A stretch of 64,000 nt of DNA from an uncultured beta proteobacterium (GCA_903828235.1 CAIKLM010000082.1:1-64000); one strand, 5' to 3'. Positions 35,921 through 44,237 are shown, counted from the stretch's first letter. The notes: generated from the letters alone by a model not told the origin. Made by a program: numbers and translations.

Positions 35921-36709
35921 TCAAGCCGGTGGAATCCACAAAGCCGGCCTCTTGGAAAGGAAGGCGGCAAAGCCCTCCCGCGCCTCGTCGGTGCCGCGCA
36001 CGCGGGCGATGGTCTGCGCGGTCAGCTCCACCACCGCGTCCGTCACCGGGCCTTCGTGCAGTTGCGCGAACAGCGCCTTGATCTCGCGCTGGGCGTTCGG
36101 CCCGCCGGCCAGCAGCTGGGCTACGGCCTCGTCGACCGCGGCGTCCAGCGCGTCGGCCGCCACGACGCGCGTGACCAGGCCCATCGACAGCGCCTCGGCC
36201 GCGCCGACGCGCTCGGTGGTCAGTGCCAGCCGCCGCGCCTGCCGCTTGCCCACCGCGTTGGTGACGTACGGCCCGATGACGCTCGGCAGGATGCCGAACT
36301 TCGCCTCGCTCACCGAGAAGCTCGCGTTGTCGGCGGCGATGGCGAGGTCGCAGACGCAGGTGAGCCCCACGCCGCCGCCCAGCGCCGCGCCCTGCACACG
36401 CGCCACGGTGGGCTTCGGCGCGCGCTCGATGCGCGCCAGCATGCCCGCGAATCGCCGCGCATCGGCCACGTTCCACTGCAGGCTGGCCTCGCTGGCGCGC
36501 TGCATCCACTGCAGGTCGGCGCCGGCGCTGAAGTGGCGGCCCTCGCCCGCGAGCACGATCACGCGCACGGCGGGGTCGGCTTCCAGTTGCGCGAAGGCGG
36601 CATCCAGCGCGCCGATCATCGCCTCGTCGAAGGCGTTGAAGACCGCTGGCCGTGCCATCGTCACCTGGGCCACACCCGGGGCGCGGGTGTGGATGCGCAG
36701 CGCGTCCAT
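35921..36709 (-). CDS. Enoyl-CoA hydratase/isomerase, methylglutaconyl-CoA hydratase-like
   Basis: This 262-residue crotonase-fold protein has the oxyanion-hole strands HFSAGADLQWMQ and VQGAALGGGVGLTCVCDLA. The first catalytic Glu of crotonase is replaced by Gly115, while the second (Glu135 in SVSEAKFGILP) is kept. This one-Glu pattern is seen in LiuC-like hydratases and many isomerases. It fits isomerisation of 3,4-dehydroadipyl-CoA to the 2,3-isomer, or hydration with the MaoC-like partner; both are inference. The ATG shares its A with the boxA stop, so the pair is coupled. Confidence 0.87.
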   Translation of the reverse strand: MDALRIHTRAPGVAQVTMARPAVFNAFDEAMIGALDAAFAQLEADPAVRVIVLAGEGRHFSAGADLQWMQRASEASLQWNVADARRFAGMLARIERAPKPTVARVQGAALGGGVGLTCVCDLAIAADNASFSVSEAKFGILPSVIGPYVTNAVGKRQARRLALTTERVGAAEALSMGLVTRVVAADALDAAVDEAVAQLLAGGPNAQREIKALFAQLHEGPVTDAVVELTAQTIARVRGTDEAREGFAAFLSKRPALWIPPA

Positions 36710-37989
36710 CAGTAGGTTTCCAGGTGCAGGCGGCCGTGCGTCTTCATCGACGAACCCACGAGGTCCCAGTCCAGGCCCGCGCCGCGCGCGATGTCGGCCA
36801 GCGCCAGCACCACGCCTTCCTCCATCGACTTCAGGCCGCAGACGTAGAAGTGCGCATCGGGGTCGGCCAGCAGCGGCGCGAGATCCGCCGCGCGCTGCCG
36901 CATCAGGTCCTGCACGTAGGTCTTGGGCTGGCCCGGCGTGCGGCTGAAGGCCAGGTTGATGTCGATGAAGTCCTTGGGCAGGTTCTGCAGCGGGCCGAAG
37001 TAGGGCAGCTCTTCCTGCGTGCGCGCGCCGAAGAACAGCATCAGCTTGCCGCCCTCGAACTTGCCGGACTGTCTGAGCCTGCGGCGCCACTCGGTCATCG
37101 CCCGCATCGGCGCGCTGCCGGTGCCGGTGCAGATCATCACGATGTGGCTCCGGGGGTGGTTGGGCATCAGGAAACTGCTGCCGAACGGGCCGATCACCTG
37201 CACCGTGTCGCCCACCTTCAGGTCGCACACGTAGTTGCTGGCCACGCCACGCACGGGCTTGCCGTCGTGGTCTTCGAGCACGCGCTTCACGGTGAGGCTG
37301 ATGTTGTTGTAGCCCGGCCGCTCGCCGTTGCGCGGGCTGGCGATGCTGTACTGGCGCGCATGGTGGGGGCGGCCGTTGGCGTCGGAACCCGGCGGCACGA
37401 TGCCGATGCTCTGGCCCTCGAGCACGGGGAAGGGCATGGCGCCGAAGTCCAGCACCACGTGGTGCGTGTCGTAGTCGGGGTGGCCGTGCGCGCCGACCTC
37501 GGTGACGCGGTGGTTGCCCACGACGGTGGCGGCGATGCTCTTCTGCGCCGCCTTGGGGCCGTAGAGGTTGGTGTACGCGTGCGCGGCGCTCCAGGGCGGC
37601 AGCGTCGAGCCGTACGAGGCGGCCACGAAGCGCGGCTCGGGTTCGGCAGCCGGTTCGGCCGCGGCGGGCTCGGCCAGGCCCTCGGCCGCGCCGCCGGCCA
37701 GCGCCTGCAGTTCCTCGGGGGGCAGTTCGCCGGGCAGGGTGTCCCAGCCCAGCTGCTCCTCCAGCGTGTAGGCACGCGCCGCCGGCATGCTTCGGTAGTT
37801 GTCGATGCTGCCCGTGGGGCAAGGCGAGATGCAGGCGTTGCACCAGTTGCACTTGCTCGCGTCGACGACGTAGTTGCGCGAGTCGTGCGAGATGGCGCCC
37901 ACCGGGCACATGGTCTCGCAGGTGTTGCAGCGGATGCAGATCTCGGGGTCGATGAGATGCTGCTTGATGACGGTCACGGCCATGTCCAT
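36709..37989 (-). CDS. boxA: Benzoyl-CoA 2,3-epoxidase reductase component BoxA
   Basis: This 426-residue iron-sulfur flavoprotein feeds NADPH electrons to BoxB. An N-terminal 2[4Fe-4S] domain has Cys18, 21, 24 and 28 ([11 protein letters not shown]) and Cys47, 50, 53 and 57 ([11 protein letters not shown]). An Ala/Pro/Glu linker leads to a ferredoxin-NADP reductase-like half with [11 protein letters not shown] (flavin), [14 protein letters not shown] (NADP) and [10 protein letters not shown] near the C-terminus. It is the third enzyme of the boxC-boxB-boxA run. A dispersed repeat lies in the 151-bp gap between it and boxB. Confidence 0.95.
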   Translation of the reverse strand: MDMAVTVIKQHLIDPEICIRCNTCETMCPVGAISHDSRNYVVDASKCNWCNACISPCPTGSIDNYRSMPAARAYTLEEQLGWDTLPGELPPEELQALAGGAAEGLAEPAAAEPAAEPEPRFVAASYGSTLPPWSAAHAYTNLYGPKAAQKSIAATVVGNHRVTEVGAHGHPDYDTHHVVLDFGAMPFPVLEGQSIGIVPPGSDANGRPHHARQYSIASPRNGERPGYNNISLTVKRVLEDHDGKPVRGVASNYVCDLKVGDTVQVIGPFGSSFLMPNHPRSHIVMICTGTGSAPMRAMTEWRRRLRQSGKFEGGKLMLFFGARTQEELPYFGPLQNLPKDFIDINLAFSRTPGQPKTYVQDLMRQRAADLAPLLADPDAHFYVCGLKSMEEGVVLALADIARGAGLDWDLVGSSMKTHGRLHLETY

Positions 37990-38064
37990 GGGTGTCTCCT
38001 GCCGATGCAGTGTCGCATTGAGCCGACGCCCGCATCAGCGGGCGTCGCGAACCATCAAGCGAAA

Positions 38065-38143
38065 GCCGCGGAACCGGCTTCGCCGGGCCGCTGGCGAACG
38101 GCCCCCTCGGGGGGCGGCGAGCGCCAGTGAGCCTGGGGGCTCA
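38065..38143. repeat. Dispersed GC-rich repeat between boxB and boxA
   Basis: The core GCCGCGGAACCGGCTT, the run to GGCCGCTGGCG, then CCCCCTCGGGGGGCGGCG ends with the boxB stop (38141-38143, reverse). The first 33 bases match the repeat at 39599 with two differences. On the reverse strand the stop is followed by GCCCCCAGGCT, as in the repeat after ntrC. Confidence 0.8.
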
Positions 38144-39574
38144 ATTGAATCGGATGTACTCGAAGTCCACGGGCTGGCGGTTGATGCCCATGACCGGCGG
38201 CGCGATCCAGTTGGCGAACTTGCCCGGCTCCACCACGCGGCCCATCAGGCTCTGCACGAAGGCGCGGTCGCCGGCGCTGGGCAGCCACTCGTCCTGGCGC
38301 GCGGCCCACTCGGCCTCGCTCACCACCTGACCCTCGGGCGAGACCTTCACGCCCGCCAGCGCGCCGATGTTGCGGTGGAAGGCCTTGTGCGGCACCTTCA
38401 GGCGGAAGGGGATGCCCGCCTTCTCGATGATCTTGTTCCAGCGCTCCACGCCGGCGACGCTGTCCTTGATGTAGTCGTCGCGCAGCACCTCGTTCAGCGC
38501 GTTGAGCATCGGCACTTCCTTCTCGACGATCTGGCCGCCCACGGCCTGCAGCACCCGGTACGTCTGGCCGCGCAGCTGGTGGTCGTCGACCCGCTTGCCT
38601 TCCTCGTAGCGGCCCTTCAGGCCGGTGCTGTAGAAGGTGGCGGCGTTGCTGGACTCGTCGGCACCGAACAGGTCGATCGTCACGCTGAAGTGGAAGTTCA
38701 GGTAGCGCTGAATGGTCGGCAGGTCGATGACGCCGGCCTCGCGCAGCTTCTTGGGGTCGTCGGTCTTCAGCTGGGTCATCACCTGGCAGGTGCGGTTGAT
38801 GACGCGGCCGACGCCGCTCTCGCCCACGAACATGTGGTGCGCTTCCTCGGTGAGCATGAACTTCGTCGTGCGGGCCAGCGGGTCGAAGGCGCTCTCGGCC
38901 AGCGCGCAGAGCTGGAACTTGCCGTCGCGGTCGGTGAAGTAGGTGAACATGAAGAAGCTCAGCCAGTCCGGCGTGGGCTCGTTGAAGGCCTGCAGGATGC
39001 GCGGGTTGTCCTGCTGGCCGCTGCGGCGCTCGAGCAGCGCCTCGCCCTCCTCGCGGCCGTCGCGACCGAAGTGCTTGTGCAGCAGGTAGACCATCGCCCA
39101 CAGGTGGCGGCCTTCCTCGACGTTGATCTGGTAGAGGTTGCGCAGGTCGTACATGCTCGGCGCCGTCAGGCCCAGGTGGCGCTGCTGCTCCACGCTGGCG
39201 GGCTCGGTGTCGCCCTGCGTCACGATGATGCGGCGCAGGTTGGCGCGGTACTCGCCGGGCACGTCTTGCCAGGCCTTCTCGCCGAGGTGGTCGCCGAAGT
39301 GGATCTTGCGGTCGGCGTCGCCGGGGTTCAGGAAGATGCCCCAGCGGTAGTCGCGCATCTTCACGTGCCCGAACTGCGCCCAGCCTTGCGGGTCGACGCT
39401 GACGGCCGTGCGCAGGTAGACGTCGTTGCCGGTGCTGCCCTCGGGGCCCATGTCGTCCCACCAGCTCAGGAAGTTGGGCTGCCACTGCTCGAGCGCCCGC
39501 TTCAGGGTGCGGTCCTCGTCGAGGTTGACGTTGTTGGGGATCTTCTCGCTGTAGTTGATCGTGCTCACGTTCAT
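38141..39574 (-). CDS. boxB: Benzoyl-CoA 2,3-epoxidase oxygenase component BoxB
   Basis: This 477-residue class I diiron enzyme uses O2 and BoxA to epoxidise benzoyl-CoA. A plausible diiron ligand set can be read: Glu124 (GDTEPAS), Glu154 and His157 (EEGRHLW), Asp215 (FTDRDG), Glu244 and His247 (TEEAHHMFVGE). These match the ligand pattern known for BoxB. The N-terminus MNVSTINYSEKIPNNVNLDE and the C-terminus HMGVVEP-like MGRVVEPGKFANWI are as expected in the family. The next gene upstream is boxC, with a 99-bp gap holding another repeat copy. Confidence 0.95.
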   Translation of the reverse strand: MNVSTINYSEKIPNNVNLDEDRTLKRALEQWQPNFLSWWDDMGPEGSTGNDVYLRTAVSVDPQGWAQFGHVKMRDYRWGIFLNPGDADRKIHFGDHLGEKAWQDVPGEYRANLRRIIVTQGDTEPASVEQQRHLGLTAPSMYDLRNLYQINVEEGRHLWAMVYLLHKHFGRDGREEGEALLERRSGQQDNPRILQAFNEPTPDWLSFFMFTYFTDRDGKFQLCALAESAFDPLARTTKFMLTEEAHHMFVGESGVGRVINRTCQVMTQLKTDDPKKLREAGVIDLPTIQRYLNFHFSVTIDLFGADESSNAATFYSTGLKGRYEEGKRVDDHQLRGQTYRVLQAVGGQIVEKEVPMLNALNEVLRDDYIKDSVAGVERWNKIIEKAGIPFRLKVPHKAFHRNIGALAGVKVSPEGQVVSEAEWAARQDEWLPSAGDRAFVQSLMGRVVEPGKFANWIAPPVMGINRQPVDFEYIRFN

Positions 39575-39598
39575 CTCCTAGTGGATTTCCAAGTGGCC

Positions 39599-39662
39599 GC
39601 CGCGGAACCGGCTCTGCCGGGCCGCTGGCGGCGCCCCTTGAGGGGAGCGCCGTCAGGCGCTA
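39599..39662. repeat. Dispersed GC-rich repeat between boxC and boxB
   Basis: GCCGCGGAACCGGCTCTGCC, GGCCGCTGGCG and GGCGCCCCTTGAGGGGAGCGCC form a hairpin-rich element followed by GCGCC, GTCA, GGCGC. It matches the repeat at 38065 over its first 33 bases with two differences. It lies between two co-directional box genes. Confidence 0.8.
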
Positions 39663-39673
39663 CGGGGTGGTCG

Positions 39674-41332
39674 TCAGACCCTGTTCCAGTCGAAGGCGGC
39701 CTTGTCGCCCTTGCCGTAGACCTTGAGCGCGCCCTTCTCGCCGACGGCGTTGGGGCGCTGGAAGATCCAGTTCTGCCAGGCGGTGAGGCGGCCGAACACG
39801 CGCGTGGCCATGGTCTCCACGCCGTTGAAGCGCAGGTTGGCCTCCATGCCCGTCAGCGCATCGGGGCTCATGGCCACGCGCTCCTCGATCGCGATGCGGG
39901 TCTCGTCGGCCCAGTCGATGTCGTCGGGGTTGCTGGTGACCAGGCCCAGCGCGAAGGCCGCGTCGGCGTCCAGCGCCTGGCCCAGCGTGGCGCGCACGGC
40001 GGCCAGCGGCGCGGCCTCCTCGTAGAAGCGGCGGCCCAGGCGGCTCTGGCCGGTGGCCATGGGGTAGGTGCCGAAGTTCAGTTCGGTCACCCCCACCTTG
40101 GGCGTGCGCGCGGGCTCGTCGGGCAGCATCAGCATGTAGCTGCGGTCGCAGGCCAGCGCCAGCTCGAGCAGGCTGCCGGTGAAGCACGAGCCCGGCTCGA
40201 TCAGCGCGAACAGGCTGCGGCTCGACACGTCCAGCCGGCTGAAGGTGCGGCGCAGCAGGCCAAGGGTCTCCCGCACGAACCAGTGCTCACGGTTCGCGGC
40301 CAGCACGGCGTCCATCGCCAGCACGGCGGCGGCTTCGCCCTCGGTGCGCAGGAGCCAGGTGCCGATCTCGGGCTCGTTGGTGCGCATCTCCAGGATGGCG
40401 TCGTCGAGTTCGCGGGCCATGGCCAGCGGATACCAGGCGGCGCCGGCGGCCTCGATCTCGGCGACGGTCGTGGGCTGCGCGCCCTGCGGTGCCTTCACGG
40501 TGAAGCTGGCCACGCGCTTGGCGCGGTCGATGCCCACCGTCACGTGCGGGTAGCGCAGCGCGTCGGCCTCGATCGTGCGCTGCAGCGGCGGCAGCGCCAC
40601 GCCGCGGGCGCCGGCCGGCCGGTCGCTCTGCGCGGCCAGTTCGAGCGCGCGCTCCTGCACGCGGGCGGCAAAGGCCGCGGGCTTCGCGATGTCGTCGACC
40701 AGGCGCCAGTCCTTGGCCTTCTGGCCGCGCACGCCCTCGTTGGTGGTGCAGAAGATGTCGGCCAGGTCGTGGCGCACCTTGCGCTTGTCGGTCACGCGGG
40801 TCAGACCACCGGTACCGGGCAGCACGCCCAGCAGCGGCACCTCGGGCAGGCTCACCGCGCTGCTGCGGTCGTCGACCAGCAGGATCTCGTCGCAGGCCAG
40901 CGCGAGCTCGTAGCCGCCGCCGGCGCAGGCGCCGTTGACGGCGGCCAGGAACTTCAGGCCCGAGCGAGCGCTGCTGTCCTCGATGCCGTTGCGCGTCTCG
41001 TTGGTGAACTTGCAGAAGTTCACCTTCCAGGCGTGGCTGCTCACGCCCAGCATGAAGATGTTGGCGCCCGAGCAGAACACCTTGTCCTTGGCGCTGGTGA
41101 CGACCACCGTGCGCACCTCGGGGTGCTCGAAGCGGATGCGGTTGAGCGCATCGTTGAGCTCGATGTCCACGCCCAGGTCGTAGCTGTTGAGCTTGAGCTT
41201 GTAGCCCGGGCGCAGGCCGCCGTCCTCGGCGAAGTCGGCCAGCAGCGTGGCCACCGGGCCTTCGAACTTCAGCTTCCAGTGGCGGTACTGGCTCGGCGAG
41301 GTCTGGTAGTCGACTCGGTCGGTGTGGCTCAC
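39674..41332 (-). CDS. boxC: 2,3-epoxybenzoyl-CoA dihydrolase BoxC
   Basis: This 552-residue protein has two fused crotonase-like domains. It opens the epoxide ring to 3,4-dehydroadipyl-CoA semialdehyde with loss of formate. Domain 1 has WKLKFEGPVATLLADF, CSGANIFMLG and AAVNGACAGGGYELALACDE. Domain 2 has LLRTEGEAAAVLAMDAVL, SCFTGSLLELALACDRSYML and GVTELNFGTYPMATGQSRL. I choose GTG 41332 (VSHTDRVDYQ) because AGGAG lies seven bases upstream; the ATG at 41389 would lie inside the -10 box of the boxC promoter. The first gene after boxR, behind its own control region. Confidence 0.95.
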   Translation of the reverse strand: MSHTDRVDYQTSPSQYRHWKLKFEGPVATLLADFAEDGGLRPGYKLKLNSYDLGVDIELNDALNRIRFEHPEVRTVVVTSAKDKVFCSGANIFMLGVSSHAWKVNFCKFTNETRNGIEDSSARSGLKFLAAVNGACAGGGYELALACDEILLVDDRSSAVSLPEVPLLGVLPGTGGLTRVTDKRKVRHDLADIFCTTNEGVRGQKAKDWRLVDDIAKPAAFAARVQERALELAAQSDRPAGARGVALPPLQRTIEADALRYPHVTVGIDRAKRVASFTVKAPQGAQPTTVAEIEAAGAAWYPLAMARELDDAILEMRTNEPEIGTWLLRTEGEAAAVLAMDAVLAANREHWFVRETLGLLRRTFSRLDVSSRSLFALIEPGSCFTGSLLELALACDRSYMLMLPDEPARTPKVGVTELNFGTYPMATGQSRLGRRFYEEAAPLAAVRATLGQALDADAAFALGLVTSNPDDIDWADETRIAIEERVAMSPDALTGMEANLRFNGVETMATRVFGRLTAWQNWIFQRPNAVGEKGALKVYGKGDKAAFDWNRV

Positions 41333-41382
41333 GGCGGGCTCCTGGGATGAAGTGGGGTTCAGGTGGCGATCGGTGCGTGAGA

Positions 41383-41396
41383 TGAACAATAGTGCT
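41383..41396. promoter_or_regulatory. BoxR operator-like site at the boxC -10 box
   Basis: TGAA-CAATAG-TGCT matches TGCA-N6-TGCA with two changes. It covers the -10 hexamer (41386-41391) of the boxC promoter. The spacing to the next site is 31 bp. Confidence 0.6.
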
Positions 41397-41414
41397 CGTC
41401 TCTGAGGATGTAAA
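41386..41414 (-). promoter_or_regulatory. boxC operon promoter
   Basis: On the reverse strand TTTACA (41414-41409) and TATTGT (41391-41386) are 17 bp apart, five and four matches to the consensus. The -35 touches one BoxR-type site and the -10 lies inside another. The predicted start lies about 45 bp before the boxC GTG. Confidence 0.65.
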
Positions 41415-41427
41415 GCACTTTAATGCA
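41414..41427. promoter_or_regulatory. BoxR operator-like site at the boxC -35 box
   Basis: AGCA-CTTTAA-TGCA matches TGCA-N6-TGCA with one change. On the reverse strand it reads TGCATTAAAGTGCTTTAC, matching 15 of 18 bases with the site at 42372. It ends at the first base of the -35. Confidence 0.65.
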
Positions 41428-41437
41428 TTTCTTGAAG

Positions 41438-42391
41438 TCAAGCCGGCGTCAGGCCCAGCGCCTCGCGCACGCGGGCCCGCAGCAGCGCGAAGGTGGCCGG
41501 CAGGTCCTGGCCGCTGGTGTCCACGTGAAGCTCGGCCTTCGAGTAGAAGGCGGCGCGGCCGGCGAGGATGCCCTTGAGGTCGTCCATTGCCTCGCGGCTG
41601 GCGGCCATGGGGCGCAGGTCGCCCTGGGCCGCGACGCGGCCCATGTGGTCCTCGGGCGAGGCCTGCAGCCACACGGTGGTGCAGTGGGCCAGCAGCAGGT
41701 TGAAGGTGGCGGCGTCGCTGACGAGGCCGCCCGGCGTGGCGATGACGGCCTCGGGGTAGATCTGGATCGCCTCCTCGAGCGCGCGGCGCTCGTAGCGGCG
41801 GTAGGCGTTCTGGCCGTACAGGCCCTGGATCTCGCTGACGCTGCAGCCGGCGAACTTCTCGATCTCGCGACTCAGCTCCACGAAGGGGAAGCCCAGGTCC
41901 TCGGCCAGCATGGCGCCGAGCGTGCTCTTGCCGGCGCCGCGCAGGCCCACCAGCGCCACGCGCGGGCTGCGCGCCACACCTTGTGCAGACTGGCGGGCGT
42001 TGCCGCCGCCGGTGCCCAGCAGCTGGCCCATGGCCTCGCGCACCCGCTTCAGCGTCGCCTCGTCGCGGTGCTCGAGCAGTTCGCGCAGCAGCAGCCACTC
42101 GGGGCTGGAGGTGGTCACGTCGCCCAGCAGCTCCGCCAGGCTGCACTGCAGCGCCTGCGCCACCTGCAGCAGCACCAGGATGCTGGCGTTGCCGATGCCG
42201 TACTCCAGGTTGGCCAGGTGCCGCTCGCTGACGTCGGCCGCCAGGGCCACGGCCTTGCGCGTCATGCCGCGCCGCGCCCGCAGCGCGCGGACGCGCTCGC
42301 CCAGCGCCACCAGGAAGGGGTTCTTGGCCTCGGCCTCGTCCTCGCCGGCTCCCGGGGCAAACCCGGGTGGATGCAATATAGTGCTTGACAT
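41438..42391 (-). CDS. boxR: Benzoyl-CoA-responsive repressor BoxR
   Basis: This 317-residue protein has an N-terminal XRE-type helix-turn-helix (about 24-90: NPFLVALGERVRALRARRG, then VSERHLANLEYG) and, after a linker, a shikimate-kinase-like domain with P-loop GLRGAGKST (149-157). This fusion defines BoxR/BzdR, which represses box or bzd genes until benzoyl-CoA binds the kinase-like domain. It is transcribed toward boxC, 105 bp upstream, and its own promoter carries BoxR-type sites, suggesting autoregulation. The 5' codons 3-7 are themselves part of an operator. Which side of the fusion binds ligand is known from BzdR, not shown here. Confidence 0.93.
   Translation of the reverse strand: MSSTILHPPGFAPGAGEDEAEAKNPFLVALGERVRALRARRGMTRKAVALAADVSERHLANLEYGIGNASILVLLQVAQALQCSLAELLGDVTTSSPEWLLLRELLEHRDEATLKRVREAMGQLLGTGGGNARQSAQGVARSPRVALVGLRGAGKSTLGAMLAEDLGFPFVELSREIEKFAGCSVSEIQGLYGQNAYRRYERRALEEAIQIYPEAVIATPGGLVSDAATFNLLLAHCTTVWLQASPEDHMGRVAAQGDLRPMAASREAMDDLKGILAGRAAFYSKAELHVDTSGQDLPATFALLRARVREALGLTPA
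42372..42385. promoter_or_regulatory. BoxR operator-like site inside the boxR 5' coding end
   Basis: TGCA-ATATAG-TGCT matches TGCA-N6-TGCA with one change. It ends at the first base of the forward -35 box and covers codons 3-7 of boxR. Its arrangement relative to the -35 is the same as for the site at 41414. Confidence 0.65.
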
Positions 42392-42413
42392 GGTGGATCG
42401 GCGGTCGTAAGGT
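42385..42413 (+). promoter_or_regulatory. Promoter of the boxD-ligase-importer operon
   Basis: A perfect -35 TTGACA (42385-42390) and TAAGGT (42408-42413) are 17 bp apart. The predicted start is near 42420, about 55 bp before the first ORF. BoxR-type sites lie at its upstream edge (42372-42385) and just after the start (42421-42434). Confidence 0.65.
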
Positions 42414-42420
42414 GCTGGCG

Positions 42421-42434
42421 CGCACAATAGTGCA
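42421..42434. promoter_or_regulatory. BoxR operator-like site between boxR and the boxD operon
   Basis: CGCA-CAATAG-TGCA matches TGCA-N6-TGCA with one change. It covers the boxR -10 (42424-42429) and the start region of the forward promoter, so one bound site could block both. It is 49 bp from the site at 42372. Confidence 0.65.
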
Positions 42435-42452
42435 TAGCCCGTCCGGCGGCAA
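42424..42452 (-). promoter_or_regulatory. boxR promoter
   Basis: On the reverse strand TTGCCG (42452-42447) and TATTGT (42429-42424) are 17 bp apart. The -10 is the same hexamer as at the boxC promoter and lies inside an operator-like site. Confidence 0.55.
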
Positions 42453-42474
42453 GCCGGGATGTCTGGTCTCCCTC

Positions 42475-42675
42475 ATGAACCCCGACACCTTCCGACAGCA
42501 GATCGCCGCGTTCACCGCGCGGCTGGCCGGCCGGCCGCTCGACACGGCGCTGGACGCCAGGCTCAACGCCGAGTGCGGCCCCGGCAGCACCACCTACCGC
42601 GAGCTCGAGGCCAGCTGTCGCGTGCTGGTGCTCTACCTGCTGCCGCAGGGCCGCATCGACTTCACCCGGGAGTGA
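42475..42675 (+). pseudogene. Short ORF, likely remnant of a DUF4863 protein
   Basis: This 66-residue ORF has the same codon bias as real genes here. Its first two-thirds (FRQQIAAFTARLAGRPLDTAL, then LNAECGPGSTTYRELEASC) resemble the N-terminus of DUF4863 proteins such as the hydroxylaminobenzoate lyase family. The end, LLPQGRIDF, resembles an internal segment of the same family normally about 40 residues further on. I infer an internal deletion joined these pieces and truncated the protein. It is the first ORF of the boxD operon and stops three bases before boxD. It could also be a functional small protein; I saw nothing to prove either. Confidence 0.45.
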
Positions 42676-42677
42676 CC

Positions 42678-44237
42678 ATGAGCGAACTGCTGAACAACTT
42701 CGTGGCCGGCCGCTGGCAGGCCGGCAGCGGCGCGGGCACGCCGCTGTTCGATCCCGTCACCGGCGACGAACTCGTGCGCGTCGACGCCACCGGGCTGGAC
42801 CTGCCCGCCGCCTTCGCCTTCGCGCGCACCACGGGCGGCGCGGCGCTGCGGGCGCTGAACTACGGCCAGCGCGCCGAGCTGCTGGCGCGCGTCGGCGCCG
42901 TGCTGCAGTCGCGGCGCGACGACTACTACGCCCTCTCGCTGGCCAACAGCGGCACGGTGAAGAACGACACCGCGGTCGACGTCGACGGCGCCCTGTACAC
43001 GCTGGCGCAGTACGCGAAGTGGGGCGCCGAGCTGGGCAAGGGCGCGGGCGAGCGCCGCTTCCTGCTCGACGGCGAGGCCGCCCGGCTGGGCAAGGAGCCG
43101 CCGTTCCTGAGCCAGCACGTGCAGGTGCCCACGCCGGGGCTGGCGCTGTTCATCAACGCCTTCAACTTCCCGTCCTGGGGGCTGTGGGAGAAGGCCGCGC
43201 CGGCGCTGCTCAGCGGCGTGCCGGTGGTGGTCAAGCCCGCCACGGCCACGGCCTGGCTGACGCAGCGCATGGTGGCCGACGTGGTCGAGTCCGGCGTGCT
43301 GCCGGCAGGCGCCCTGAGCGTCGTCTGCGGCAGCTCGGCGGGCCTGCTCGACGCGCTGGAGCCCTTCGACGTGTTGTCGTTCACCGGCAGCGCCGACACG
43401 GCCGCCGTGATCCGCCGCCACTCCGCGGTGGCCGAGCGCTCGGTGCGCACCAACATCGAGGCCGACAGCCTCAACAGCGCGCTGCTGATGCCCGGCGAGG
43501 CCCCGGGTTCCGAGGCCTTCGAGCTGCAGGTCAAGGAGGTGGCGCGCGAGATGACGGTCAAGTCGGGGCAGAAGTGCACCGCGATCCGCCGCGTGCTGGT
43601 GCCGGCCGCGCTGTACGGCGCGGTCGCCGAGGCGGTGTCGGCCCGCCTGGCGAAGGTCAGCGTGGGCAACCCGCGCCACGAGGCCGTGCGCATGGGCGCC
43701 CTCGTCAGCCGCGCGCAGAAGGCCGCGGTGCTCGAGGGCCTGGCGCGGCTGAGGACGCAGGCCGAGGTGCTGCACGACGGCGCGCGCCAGCCCCTGGTGG
43801 ACGCCGACCCGGAGCGCTCGTGCTGCGTCGCGCCCACGCTGCTGGGCACGCGCGATGCCGACGGCGCGGCGCTGGTGCACGACCACGAGGTGTTCGGCCC
43901 CGTCAGCACGCTCGTGGCCTACCGCGACCTGCCGCACGCGCTGGCGCTGGCACGGCGCGGCCAGGGCTCGCTGGTGGCCTCGGTGTACGGCAGCGACGCT
44001 GCCGCGCTGGCCGGCGCCGCGCTGGAGCTGGCCGCCAGCCACGGCCGCGTGCACGTGGTCAGCCCCGAGGTGGCGGCCACCCACACCGGCCACGGCAACG
44101 TGATGCCGCAGTCGTTGCACGGCGGCCCCGGCCGCGCTGGCGGCGGCGAGGAGCTCGGCGGCCTGAAGGCGCTGAACTTCTACCACCGCCGCGCCGCGCT
44201 GCAGGCCGGCAGCGCCGTGCTGGGCGCGCTGGGCTGA
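42678..44237 (+). CDS. boxD: 3,4-dehydroadipyl-CoA semialdehyde dehydrogenase
   Basis: This 519-residue NADP-type aldehyde dehydrogenase oxidises the ring-opened semialdehyde to 3,4-dehydroadipyl-CoA. The residues are Asn163 ([10 protein letters not shown]), Lys186 (VVVKPATA), Glu261 (NIEADSLNS) and catalytic Cys300 ([10 protein letters not shown]). The C-terminus has [24 protein letters not shown], typical of the PaaZ/BoxD branch. The protein ends after the ALDH domain, with no fused hydratase as found in PaaZ. ATG 42678 follows the short ORF by two bases. It is linked to boxABC through the shared control region. Confidence 0.93.
   Translation: MSELLNNFVAGRWQAGSGAGTPLFDPVTGDELVRVDATGLDLPAAFAFARTTGGAALRALNYGQRAELLARVGAVLQSRRDDYYALSLANSGTVKNDTAVDVDGALYTLAQYAKWGAELGKGAGERRFLLDGEAARLGKEPPFLSQHVQVPTPGLALFINAFNFPSWGLWEKAAPALLSGVPVVVKPATATAWLTQRMVADVVESGVLPAGALSVVCGSSAGLLDALEPFDVLSFTGSADTAAVIRRHSAVAERSVRTNIEADSLNSALLMPGEAPGSEAFELQVKEVAREMTVKSGQKCTAIRRVLVPAALYGAVAEAVSARLAKVSVGNPRHEAVRMGALVSRAQKAAVLEGLARLRTQAEVLHDGARQPLVDADPERSCCVAPTLLGTRDADGAALVHDHEVFGPVSTLVAYRDLPHALALARRGQGSLVASVYGSDAAALAGAALELAASHGRVHVVSPEVAATHTGHGNVMPQSLHGGPGRAGGGEELGGLKALNFYHRRAALQAGSAVLGALG

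Noticed and set aside
38065-39662. Insertion sequence remnants in the box operon
   Set aside because: No transposase code, terminal repeats or target duplications; the sequences are short repeated hairpins.
41333-41389. Earlier ATG for boxC
   Set aside because: It falls within the -10 box and operator-like site. GTG 41332 has a good AGGAG and gives the usual BoxC N-terminus.
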